A stretch of DNA of 64,000 nucleotides. It comes from Myxocyprinus asiaticus. Lineage: Eukaryota; Chordata; Actinopteri; Cypriniformes; Catostomidae. Made by a program: the position numbers and the translations under genes. The notes below the pieces were generated by a model. It was given only the letters and a program-made list of their open reading frames with translations, ran no database searches and was not told the origin of the DNA. Shown here piece by piece: positions 1 through 8,936 of the stretch (position 1 is the first letter of the stretch; each line of letters begins with the position of its first letter). The DNA lies in the NCBI RefSeq assembly GCF_019703515.2, contig NC_059388.1, forward strand, positions 1,005,501-1,069,500. Reading direction: 5' to 3'.

Positions 1-955
1 GCATAAATGGCCAGTACGCAACCTGTTGGAGGGTGTAGTAGTAGCTCCTGTGACCTCCAATGGGAGCATCGTGGGCATGTATTAGCATCACCCCCCTATG
101 GTCGGACGGAATGACCCACCGGGGTGGACCTGGACCATCGGGAACATAGACCAACAGGCCTTTCTCAAGTTTCAGGTGTTGTTGTACCTGACAAAGAGCT
201 TTTAGTTCTTTTGAGTCCTGTAAAGAGGATGGTAGGACCTGTTGTGTTTGAGGTTCCCTCAACCGCTGCCGGATTGCCTGGATCACCGGGTCCCATTCCT
301 GCATGGCACTCAACTCTTTGTCGCCTGGTTGTCGACCCAGGTTCACAGTCTGCAAGCAGTTTTGGGGATTTTCCCGGTTCTCTCTTGCCTGTCTACGGGT
401 GAGAGCATTCACCAAGCAAGACAGTGGTTTAGGGAGCCACTCCTCCTTGAATTCCCATAGTGGGCCCTCTACTGCACCTCGCTTAGCTGAACTATCAGCT
501 TCATCGTTGCTCTCTTTGTCAGGGCCAAGAATTTGTGAATGACCTTTGACCTTCTTCCAATACACAGTCGTCCCTCGGTCAGTCACGAGTTGGTCCATTG
601 CCAAGAAGAGTTCAGAGTGTTTGATCTCTTTACCTCTGGCATTCTTCATGCCATTTTCTTTCCACGTGGGGAAGTGTGAGACGAAACTGTGATGGGCGTA
701 GTTAGAGTCGGAGCAGACTACCAACTGCACAATAGCCGACCTAGCGGCTTGTTGCAACACAATGAGTGCTGCGGCAACTTCCGCGTACTGGCTAGTCTTT
801 GCACCAAGTTGGTAACTGTCTGGCGCATGAACGACGTAATTGACCCAGACTATGCCCACTCCAGCTCGGGTCTGGCTCTCGTGGTGAAAAGAGCAGCCAT
901 CCACGTAAACCTTCGGGATGTCTTGACAGATGGTTTCATCATAGTAATGATGATT
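1..955 (-). CDS. E1 pol, C-terminal part: active-type RNase H then integrase zinc domain (cut by window edge)
   Basis: By eye the frame is open from about 950 to the window edge. It begins with a retroviral-type RNase H: an acidic start ([10 protein letters not shown]), then YAEVAAA, then CSDSNYA, then NDEADSSAK. This supplies the D-E-D-D set needed to degrade RNA in RNA:DNA hybrids. A basic linker follows, then the integrase N-terminal region with [10 protein letters not shown], the His pair of the HHCC zinc finger; the Cys pair and the DDE core are off the window. The join to the RT frame at about 940-970 is frameshifted: compared with E2 a short stretch (about 7-8 bases) is missing, which ends the upstream frame at 939. 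The RNase H looks catalytically complete, unlike the E2 copy. Partial gene in a dead element. Confidence 0.75.
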
Positions 956-2069
956 TGAGGGAAGAGAAGGAGTGGTAGGGCGGGGAACCTGTCTGTCCTT
1001 CGCAGTCACAATGATGGCACTCGGCCAGGCCCTGACCCAAAGCCATCTTGTGGTTCTGAGCATACCTGACTTCGATGTCGTAGCCTTGTAGTGCCATCAT
1101 CCATGAGGCAATGCGACTGTTGGACACTCGTCCTTCTCTTAGCCGCTGGCTATTGAGGAAGGAGACAGGCTGGTGGCAAGTTTCAATGATTACCTTCTGA
1201 CCCCCGATGTAGCTGCGAAAGTGTTCCACAGCCCAGACTGTGGCTAGGAGAGCTCTCTCACAGTCAGAGACCTTCAGCTCTACACTGCTCAGAGGTCGAC
1301 TTGTGTAGGCAACGACTCGGTTCTCTTTGTCATACCTCTGTGCCAGGGTGGCGCTGAGGCAGTGGGAGGAGAAGCTCGCCTCTAAATGAAACTCCTTGTC
1401 CTTGTCTGGGTAGGCAAGACAAGGGGCTGAACAGAGCTTTGCTTTCAGTTCTCTGAAAGCCTGCTCTTGAGGGTCTCCCCATTCAAAGACCTTGTCTTTC
1501 CAGAGGAGCTCAGTAAGGGGCCTGGCTATCTCCACATAGTCCTCAATGAACTGTCTGGAGTAGTTGCAGATGCCCAAGAAGCTCCTGATTCCCGATACGT
1601 CGGTTGGGGCTTTGATGTTTTGGATGGCTTGAACTCTCCCTGCTTGGGGTTCAATGCCATTGGCACCCACCAATAAGCCCACGTACTCAACCTTGGTGCG
1701 GCACCACTGACCCTTGGAGAGGGCCAGCTTGGATCCTGTGCTGGATAGCTGGCTGAGCACGTATCGTATTTCGGTCAGATGTTCTTCAAATGTCTGACTT
1801 GGCATGAGGATGTCATCCACATAGATCAGGTTGCCACGGGCAGCAGCATCACTCATGGCTTTGTGCAAGAAGATATTAAACTCAGCTGGAGAGTTTGAAT
1901 ATCCGAATGGGCATCGGTTCCATGTGAACTGTCGATTGCCAAAAGAGAAAGCCAGCTTGTACTGATCTACTGGGTCGACTGCCATTGTCCAAAACCCATT
2001 GGACACATCGACGGTCGAAAAGAAACAGGCTCTTTTCACTTTCACAAGCTCCTGATCCAGATGGATCAT
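939..2069 (-). pseudogene. E1 pol: reverse transcriptase core plus decayed first RNase H (tether)
   Basis: RT palm and thumb: FFSTVDVSNGFW (first Asp), then PFGYSNSPAEF, then YVDDIL (catalytic pair), then YVGLLVGANG and IRSFLGICNYSRQF, the usual order for Ty3/retroviral RT. A Gypsy-type RNase H fold follows, but its key residues are altered: the first Asp position reads EASF and the usual TDH reads ETCH. It looks like a non-catalytic tether, as the connection domain is in retroviruses. The frame continues that of 2106-3638 across one premature UGA at 2106-2108, where E2 has a glutamine codon. It ends at 939 because of a frameshift. Known of the family: RT copies genomic RNA into DNA in the capsid. 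This copy cannot make full-length pol. Confidence 0.85.
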
Positions 2070-2105
2070 GGGCCATCGTGAAAGAGGGACCCGTTTGTTC
2101 AGTTG

Positions 2106-3638
2106 TCAATAGTCAATCGTCAAGCGACACTTAAAATTTGGCTTCAACACCGGCCATAATGGTGAGTTATATGTGGAGTTACACTCTCGAATGATGTGTT
2201 TCCTCAGCAATGTGTCAAGTATCTCTTGGATTGACTCGTAGGCAGCTAAAGGAATTCTGTACTGGCGTACGAATGTGGGTGGTGCATTTGGGTCAGTTGG
2301 GATACGAACTGTATGGAGTTCAGTGATTCCACAGTCGTTGGAATCCCTTGAAAAGATCTGTTGGAAGTCGTGAAACATCTTCCGCAGTTCTTGTCTTTGA
2401 CCCTCTGTCGTTAAGGCATCTGCCTTAGTGAGTTGTTGTGCTATTTCATCCTCAAATCCCGGATAAGGTTCCTCTGGTGGGGAACCGGCTTCGTCACCAG
2501 TTGAAATCATGTCACCCGAGTGAGCAGTGAGGGCATATGCAATCATGTCCGTCAAACTTTCTGTGCCCAAGGCAGTACTGCAGACTTCTTTATTGTGTAG
2601 CCCCTCATGACAAGCAACTGTGATCATTTTGTTCGGGAAGGTGAGAAGGAGGGGTTCGAGGTTCTCCCCCCTCATCAAGGATGGAGGCAGCTCTCCAATC
2701 ACGGGCACTGTCAGCTCGAAGTCATGAAACGAGCGGTCGATCAGCAACCCTAATGGTCTATGTGCCGTCACAACAATTGGTATGTTTGTTAGGTTCTGGA
2801 CAAGCAAGTAAACTGAGCGGTTGTTGAGCTCAAGCAGAGGTGTACCACAGACGGTCAGGCTGAGTTCCCAGAAGTATGGCAAGGGTTGGAAGAATGCCTG
2901 TGAACCAGGTATCATCTGTCCCTTGAGGATCATGAGGCAGACAGGGGCACCTGCAGTTCTAGCTGGGATAGTCAGGTCAAACTTGCTTGCAGCCTGACAC
3001 GCCTGAGTGATGGTCTGATCAGACAACATGTGTTCTGGATCAACCACTGCCGGATGGTTTTCAATGCTTGCCTGAGACCATAGGACCTGGTTGACAGTGT
3101 CCAGTAGAGCACCTAACCTAACAAGGATATCGGCCCCCATGAGGAGTGAGGGGTCAAGTTGGGGAATCACACTCATGAAGTGTGTAAACCTCTTCTTTCC
3201 AAATTGAATGGAAAGAGCACATATCCCAATAGCCTTGATGGGCCTCTGCGGTGACTCTGCAGAAAGAAGGTGGTGACTTCTGCACATGAAAGACAGAGAG
3301 GAGCTGTTCTGACACAGCTTGTCATACAAAGCTTGACTAACAGCAGACTTTTCAGACCAGAGTGCGACAAACACATCAGGTACCAAGATACCGTTAGCAT
3401 GCATGCCTCCAGCTATGCAGGGGCTGTACAAAGCTGGGTTTGAGTTTTCTAGTGAGCAAAGGACTGATTTGTGGGTGCTTATGGGTCCGCCAAGCTGCGG
3501 TGTCAGTGAAGTCACAGATAACTCAAGCAGGGTCAGAGCCAAGATGAGTCTGGATGTCTGGGTAATGACAAAGCGCTGACTCAAGAACAGTGTCACAAGT
3601 GGTCTCTCTTGACTCTTGGATATAAGTGACCCGGTCAT
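2106..3638 (-). pseudogene. E1 pol N-terminal part: second retropepsin-like fold, linker domain, start of RT
   Basis: Domains in order: a low-complexity linker; a retropepsin-like segment with VPDVFVALWSEKSAVS in the position of the catalytic loop and LLMGADILVRLGALLD in the position of the closing 'LLG.D' loop; a long beta-rich region with ELNNRSVYLLVQNLTN and HRPLGLLID, of the kind that precedes RT in several retroelements; then RT fingers with VRIPTDPNAPP, QYRIPLA and CRLTIDY. The catalytic Asp of this protease-like segment is missing (WSEKS). A separate protease-like frame lies upstream at 3733-4200, so this would be a second, inactive copy of the fold (inference from pattern). The frame differs from that of gag/protease, so a frameshift, natural or from decay, separates them. 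It ends at an in-frame UGA inside RT. Confidence 0.7.
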
Positions 3639-3732
3639 CTGAAGCGTGACGGCTGTGGGCTAGACGGACCGGATTCGGGGTTGCGACCTGGGCCCACGTG
3701 TGCCCGCGAAGGCAGTCGATCAGTGGGGCCAG

Positions 3733-4200
3733 TCAGTCCAGCAGGTCATGGCCGATAAGAAGCTGTTCTGTGTCGAAAGCACAGATGTCAATGGGATGAT
3801 TGAGGGTCGTCTCCTGGAAGCTGATATCAAGCCAAGCGCGTTTTATGATGGGGGCTCTGTTTTGTGTGTAGCTGACAAGGCTCACATCACAGGACTCTGT
3901 CTGCAGTGGTTTACCAAGAGAGAGCATTGCCCTGGCGACTTCTGCAAAACTCTCCTCACACATTAGGCTGATTTCAGACCCAATGTCCAGTAACGCATGG
4001 ATGTCTATACACCTTCCTACCGACACTGAGGTGTATATGTGTCTGGCATTACCCTTGTGGACAAGGTCTCCCACAAATTTAAAAAGCGGAGCATGGGTAT
4101 TGGGCATGACTGCCACTGGGTGCGTCTGGGTCTTCACTGTGTTCTTCTCCCAGCCTACAAAGTAGACTTTGGGGAAAGAACAGGGAAGTGTATGGGCTAG
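3733..4200 (-). CDS. E1 protease-like frame, in phase with gag across the gag stop
   Basis: This frame has no ATG of its own at its start: it is open directly from the codon after the gag UGA and is in the same phase as gag, so the protein would be reached by stop-codon readthrough. It holds a retropepsin signature, HALLDIGSEISLM (catalytic loop, with Ile where Thr or Ser is usual), and the closing loop LLIGHDLLD, about 95 residues apart, a normal retropepsin spacing. The usual D-[TS]-G-[SA] loop reads D-I-G-S, which may weaken catalysis. It stops at a UGA (3733-3735) where E2 has an Arg codon, the pattern of CpG decay (CGA to TGA). Retropepsins cut Gag and Pol into mature parts inside the particle. 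Fairly sure of the fold, unsure of activity. Confidence 0.65.
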   Translation of the reverse strand, partial: LAHTLPCSFPKVYFVGWEKNTVKTQTHPVAVMPNTHAPLFKFVGDLVHKGNARHIYTSVSVGRCIDIHALLDIGSEISLMCEESFAEVARAMLSLGKPLQTESCDVSLVSYTQNRAPIIKRAWLDISFQETTLNHPIDICAFDTEQLLIGHDLLD

Positions 4201-4203
4201 TCA
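4196..4203 (-). promoter_or_regulatory. Candidate leaky gag stop: UGA-CUA-G context
   Basis: Gag ends ...S-P-S-A-UGA, followed at once by CUAG, and the protease-like frame continues in the same phase. UGA followed by CUA(G) is a recognised readthrough context in animal RNA viruses and some vertebrate genes (established). Just downstream, CUAGCC can pair with GGCUGG about 36 bases later, enclosing a small CAAAG/CUUUG hairpin (seen in the sequence; folding not computed). Many retroviruses link gag and pol by readthrough or frameshift, so a functional role in the ancestor is reasonable. Confidence 0.5.
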
Positions 4204-5976
4204 CGCTGACGGACTGTCACCATCGGGTTTTTTGTGGCCATCATCTGACCCTTCGATGTGCTTTGTCACGTCCGCTAGGCTTTTCTGGATGAGGCTGAGC
4301 TGACGCTTCAGATCACTCTTTCCAGGAGGCTCCGAATGATTCCCTTTGTTTCCATTCCACTGTCTGGGGCTTTTTACAAACCCAACATTCTTTTTCTTTG
4401 GAGAGGGATTCTGTTTTTTCAGTTTTTTCTGACCCTGGGAGGGACCCTTGTGGTCATTCCCTTGGTTTCTCCAACCACCCTGTAGGTAGTTGGGCAAACG
4501 TTTTGGGGCTGCCGCTTCGCAGCACACTCTAGGCTGAGGTATTTCATAGCCCTCAAGCCCTAAGTCTGTCCTCTCTGCTGATTGGATGTCTAGGACTCTG
4601 ACATCATCTTGTGGTTTATCAATCGGATGCACGACTGTTTCCCAAGTAATTTGGGCCACCTTCCTAATTCCCTGCAAGATCGGTCTACCCTGTTTACACA
4701 TCAGTGTAACGTGGGTTCGCATGCAGGGGTGGAGGTTATGGAGGAAGAGAGACCTGAATCCTCGCTCTTCTTCCAGACCTGGCTCATTACTTCCTTGGAA
4801 GTATGCATTTCTTAAATGCCTATAGTACTCCCTAGGAGGCTCCAACCGCTTCTGTTGGATGCAGATGGCACTGAGGGTGGCTGATGTTTCATCAGAATAT
4901 GGCGAGTACTCCTTGCACAGAACCCTGCAAAGCCTCGGATAGCTGTCACGAATGTGCGGCGGTTGAGTCTCAACGAAAGTGTGGACGCTTCTGGAAGTTG
5001 TTTTCCAGATGAGTTTCAACTTCTCACGCACCGAGGCATGAGACAAGTCGGCAAGACAATGTTCGATTTCCATAAGGTAATCGTTGACATTTGAATCTCG
5101 GCTTGCTGGGTCGAAACGTTCTATGTCCTTCACAAAGGCGTCAAGCTGGCGCATGCGTAGACCTGTGTCTTGGTTCCGTTTGTATCCATCTGACTCGTCA
5201 GAGGATGAGTACCAGTGCCTGCCCCCATTGCCCTGGCATTGGGTGAGACCACTTCCTCCTTGTGGAGAGGAAGGCATCCTGCTGGGGCGGGGCCTAAAAG
5301 ACACCTGAGGGGACGATTGCCGAAATGTGGCCTTGCCCCCGAAACGTGGTGGACTCACATCCCGAACAGGGATGCGCTTTAACTCCGGGAGTTGGAGCAA
5401 CGGTTTTGAAATACTACCTGAACCAGGGATAGGGTATTTCGCTGTAGCGCCATCCTCTGATTCTTCTGCCCCACTCTGGTCAAAGATGGGGTAGCGGAGC
5501 GCTTCTTGAGCTTTAACCCATATGTCTCGTCTTTCTTGCCGGACTCGGTCGTCAGCGACCTCTCGGCTTTCCTTTTCAGCCGACTGGAGCCTTTCTACAC
5601 ACACCTCCAGCATAGTATTTGTAGTCTGGAGGTCTCGATGTAAAGCGCGATTGCTTGCATCAAGCCGACTACACTGGGCTGAAAGTGTCTTTACCACCAC
5701 AAGGCCCAGTTGCAAATAGCAACACTCAAGGGCGAGGTAAAGTAGAAACAGCCTACCAACTACCTCCTGGATAGTGGTTACCTTACCTTGAGGATCGTGT
5801 GCATTATCTACCACGGCAGCCATTTCAGCATCACACTGAGATGGTGTGTAGCTGTTAAGCTCCTCCCTTTCTTCTCTAGAGACAAGGAGGAGGTCAGCGA
5901 CCCAGTTGGACAGTGAGGTTTCCTCACCTGACCTGGGAGCTTCAGCTCCGGACGCTGATGGGGACTGGCTACTCAT
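4201..5976 (-). CDS. E1 gag-like structural protein, 591 aa, intact frame
   Basis: A complete 591-codon frame from ATG (5974-5976) to UGA (4201-4203). The N-terminus (MSSQSP...GAEAP) is shared with the E2 gag, which supports the start. Visible regions: an acidic, polar N-terminal 90 residues; a likely coiled coil at about 105-155 (heptad-like LDASNRALHRDLQTTN); a Pro/Arg/Ser-rich segment at about 200-260; a capsid-like helical region at about 275-430, containing ERFDPASRDSNVNDYLMEIE and EKLKLIWKTTSRSVHTFV, similar in style to Ty3/Gypsy-type capsid; and a Lys/Gln-rich basic tail from about 505. No CX2CX4HX4C zinc knuckle is present, so RNA binding would depend on the basic tail. Expected role: capsid assembly and genome packaging in the cytoplasm. 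This is the best-preserved frame of the element. Confidence 0.8.
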   Translation of the reverse strand: MSSQSPSASGAEAPRSGEETSLSNWVADLLLVSREEREELNSYTPSQCDAEMAAVVDNAHDPQGKVTTIQEVVGRLFLLYLALECCYLQLGLVVVKTLSAQCSRLDASNRALHRDLQTTNTMLEVCVERLQSAEKESREVADDRVRQERRDIWVKAQEALRYPIFDQSGAEESEDGATAKYPIPGSGSISKPLLQLPELKRIPVRDVSPPRFGGKATFRQSSPQVSFRPRPSRMPSSPQGGSGLTQCQGNGGRHWYSSSDESDGYKRNQDTGLRMRQLDAFVKDIERFDPASRDSNVNDYLMEIEHCLADLSHASVREKLKLIWKTTSRSVHTFVETQPPHIRDSYPRLCRVLCKEYSPYSDETSATLSAICIQQKRLEPPREYYRHLRNAYFQGSNEPGLEEERGFRSLFLHNLHPCMRTHVTLMCKQGRPILQGIRKVAQITWETVVHPIDKPQDDVRVLDIQSAERTDLGLEGYEIPQPRVCCEAAAPKRLPNYLQGGWRNQGNDHKGPSQGQKKLKKQNPSPKKKNVGFVKSPRQWNGNKGNHSEPPGKSDLKRQLSLIQKSLADVTKHIEGSDDGHKKPDGDSPSA

Positions 5977-6494
5977 ATCTCCCTGGTTTGACAGGTGAGA
6001 GGGTGATGTCCAGTGGACCCCTATAGGAACTCTTTATGAGTTCACAATTCTGAAACTTAGCTGAGTTTTGAGGGTGGCGACTTACGACACCTGTTGCTCT
6101 GTGGAAAACACTGACACACCAGTCGTTATCCTGAGGAAAGAATGCACAGGGGGAACCACTTACCTGTCACTCACGAGCAACTGCTTTGTATTATTAACTG
6201 TTCCTCGAGCTGCTAATTTAGGTGAAATAATCACAGTATGACTATCAGCACGTCAGACTACTTTGTTAGTATCTAGTGACTGAATCTCTCAAACACAAAC
6301 AGAAGGAATAATGAATTAGTACCAAACTAGCAACCACTAACACAACACTTGCAATGATTCACAACCACAACCGGCCTTGTGTCTTAGCAGTTTGAACTTT
6401 CTGTAGAAAAAGGAAGCCAAGAGGGGAAACCTTTGGCTACTCTAAAATATTTAGTTATTTGCAAGAATATTGGAGGAAGCCAACAATTATCACG
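5977..6494 (-). other. E1 5' leader between primer-binding site and gag
   Basis: About 520 bases between the primer-binding site and the gag ATG. No reading frame is recognisable. By position this is the untranslated leader where packaging signals would lie. It is moderately AT-rich and nothing else was recognised. Confidence 0.5.
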
Positions 6495-6512
6495 GCCTCA
6501 CACGGGGCACTA
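6495..6512 (-). other. E1 primer-binding site
   Basis: On the minus strand TAGTGCCCCGTGTGAGGC lies 7 bases inside the LTR edge. E2 has TGGTGCCCCGTTTGAGG at the equivalent place, beginning with the TGG expected for pairing to a tRNA CCA end. E1 carries one change there (TAG). The primer tRNA would end ...ACGGGGCACCA; I could not match this to a specific tRNA from memory. Confidence 0.65.
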
Positions 6513-6519
6513 ATTATTA

Positions 6520-8436
6520 TGTAGGTGCTACTGGTTGTTTAAATCAGTTTTACTATCAGAAAGAATCAATAATTAATTGTTATTAATTATGGAATAATCA
6601 AATAACAATTAAATAACTAAATAGTAATTAAATAGAATTTAACTCATTAAACTCTATTCTCGGGGCACCACTCTTTGAAAAGAGAAAAATGATAGCGAGT
6701 TACTGATTGAGTCTCATAAAACAAAATCTACCCTGTAGGTTGAGTATCTTCATTGTTAATCAAAATAATCAAAAAGGGGAAAAACTAGTTAAATTATTGG
6801 TATACAAATCTAATAGTAATCTAGTTACAGTTAGTTTCTAACACCAATAAAATAATAGTACTCTGAAGTAACTTGGGAGTTCTTCACGTGGCAATATTCA
6901 AACAAAAAACAAACAGGAGTACTTATTATAATATAACAAGATTTATTATAATCAAGCAGTAGTGAACACAGCCAATACTATCCGAATATAATCCAAAAAT
7001 AAAATCAAGGAAATCCTAAACTAACAGTGGAGCTATATGCTAGTGTGTGTGTGTGTGTGTGTGTGTATGTGTCCAGGTGTGGTAACAAAGGAATCAAATT
7101 GGAGGTTCAGGTTCAAAATGGAGGGTTAAATCCAAAATGGAGCTGATACCACGTGCGGGTGGAAATGAGCGGACACACAAAGGAACTGACGAAACAGGCG
7201 GGAGAATTTGGTTCACCAGCCAGTGAACACAGCCAATACTATCCGAATATAATCCAAAAATAAATCAAGGAAATCCTAAACAAACAGTGGAGCTATATGC
7301 TATTGTGTGTGTGTGTCCAGGTGTGGTAACAAAGGAATCAAAATGGAGGATCAGGTTCAAAATGGAGGGTTGACTCCAAAATGGAGCTGATACCACGTGC
7401 GGGTGGAAATGAGCGGAAAGGAACTGACGAAACAGGCGGGAGAATTTGGTTCATCAGCCTGAGTTGAACACAAACCGCGGCGCCGCTCACTCAATGAATA
7501 TCAGTGAGAGAGAGAGAATGAGAGCGAGAGAGAGAGGAAAAATGCATGCAGTTTAGTTAAGGGTAACTGCTTGTAACAGCAGGACTGAATTACTAGTTCA
7601 AATCACTCAACAAAACAAACGTAACCCCAAAAGAAACTAAAACAAATCTCCCAACTCGAAGCAGCGAGCAGAGTTTAACATACAAATATACTCAAAACAT
7701 CAGCATTTAGAATCAAAAATATGATTTAGATTCACAAGAAAAATCACAGTTTCTAAACTAAATCTGCCCAGATATCAAGCCTTACTTGGGAAATCCTGTG
7801 TGATTTCAGTAGGGTTGTCTGTTGGAATTCCTGTCGCATTGAGCGGTCAGGAGAAGTGGTCTGGATGGTTCCTTGTCTTGTGCTCGTCAGCGAAAAGACG
7901 CGTCTCTGCTTTATTCTTCAGATCCAGCGATGGAGAAGAATGCAGAAAGTAGTCAACGTTGAATGAAAAAGAGGGAGAAGGGAAACTGGTCGCCTTTCCG
8001 TTTTTCAAAATAAATTCACTGTTGCTTTACAGTGAAACTGAACCGGTTGATATAAGTATACTATAAGACTTGAACAAAGCTAAGTTAATCTTACTCTACC
8101 GTGGCCAAATGGTGAGGTTAGAAAAACGTGGTCTCTTTGTTCTCGGTCCAAACGGAGGGAAAACTCCTTCAGTACGTTCACAGTACAGGTGTCCCTTAAC
8201 AGCCAGGCAGAGCTTAGCACAGAGAAGCCGAACTTCATCTGTCCGCTGGTTTTGTTGACAAGATGACATCATCGGTCGTAGGCCGCTCGACCAATGGCGT
8301 TTGAGACTGGGTCCATGGGCAGGACTTTGCATCCAGTTGTGAATTTGTGAAGAATCCTGGGAAACTGAGTTCAATGTCTCTCCTTTTGACCATAGAACAA
8401 AGGGCCATGCGGTCTCTGCTGCCATTTTAAGTGGGC
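6520..8436 (-). repeat. E1 5' LTR (at least 1.9 kb, cut by assembly gap)
   Basis: The plus strand begins TGTAGGTGCTACTGGTTGTT, matching the starts of the E2 LTRs at 16467 and 23785. From about 7100 on it parallels the E2 3' LTR (16467-17721): shared blocks are the GATACCACGTG block, GGCGCCGC, the TTACTTGGGAAATCCTG block and TTCAATGTCTC near the far end. It contains a tandem duplication (6961-7459), a GT run (about 7042-7066) and a GA-rich stretch (about 7503-7537). The outer end is lost in the N gap, so neither full length nor target duplication can be given. Confidence 0.75.
6961..7459. repeat. Tandem duplication inside E1 LTR (units 6961-7221 and 7222-7459)
   Basis: Both units start AGTGAACACAGCCAATACTA and end in ...GAATTTGGTTCA(C/T)CAGCC. 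Unit 1 has a longer GT run and an extra ACACAA stretch. The E2 3' LTR holds this block once (about 16510-16678), so the duplication is private to E1 or to a sub-lineage. Confidence 0.85.
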
Positions 8437-8936
8437 NNNNNNNNNNNNNNNNNNNNNNNNNNNNNNNNNNNNNNNNNNNNNNNNNNNNNNNNNNNNNNNN
8501 NNNNNNNNNNNNNNNNNNNNNNNNNNNNNNNNNNNNNNNNNNNNNNNNNNNNNNNNNNNNNNNNNNNNNNNNNNNNNNNNNNNNNNNNNNNNNNNNNNNN
8601 NNNNNNNNNNNNNNNNNNNNNNNNNNNNNNNNNNNNNNNNNNNNNNNNNNNNNNNNNNNNNNNNNNNNNNNNNNNNNNNNNNNNNNNNNNNNNNNNNNNN
8701 NNNNNNNNNNNNNNNNNNNNNNNNNNNNNNNNNNNNNNNNNNNNNNNNNNNNNNNNNNNNNNNNNNNNNNNNNNNNNNNNNNNNNNNNNNNNNNNNNNNN
8801 NNNNNNNNNNNNNNNNNNNNNNNNNNNNNNNNNNNNNNNNNNNNNNNNNNNNNNNNNNNNNNNNNNNNNNNNNNNNNNNNNNNNNNNNNNNNNNNNNNNN
8901 NNNNNNNNNNNNNNNNNNNNNNNNNNNNNNNNNNNN
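8437..8936. other. Assembly gap (500 N)
   Basis: Exactly 500 N, a common placeholder length. It joins the E1 LTR on the left to an L1 ORF2 fragment on the right, so the two flanks may not be truly adjacent and real distance is unknown. Confidence 0.98.

Larger units (their letters stand above)
1..8436 (-). mobile_element. E1: env-less retrovirus-like LTR element, incomplete
   Basis: Reading the minus strand from high to low coordinates gives LTR, primer-binding site, leader, gag, protease-like region, RT, decayed RNase H, second RNase H and the start of integrase. That is a retroviral gag-pol order. The 3' end (integrase core, 3' LTR) lies beyond base 1 and the 5' LTR is cut by the N gap at 8437. 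The related E2 element in this window shows that pol is followed almost at once by a polypurine tract and LTR, so env is probably absent here too (inference). The RT carries YVDD and the second RNase H keeps its acidic residues. Pol has at least one nonsense codon and frame breaks, so this copy is an inactive relic. It could be called an endogenous retrovirus or a retrovirus-like Ty3/Gypsy-derived element; a phylogeny is needed to choose. Confidence 0.85.

Noticed and set aside
124..958. Plus-strand frames over the E1 RNase H/integrase region
   Set aside because: Shadows of the minus-strand pol; no domain recognisable in them.
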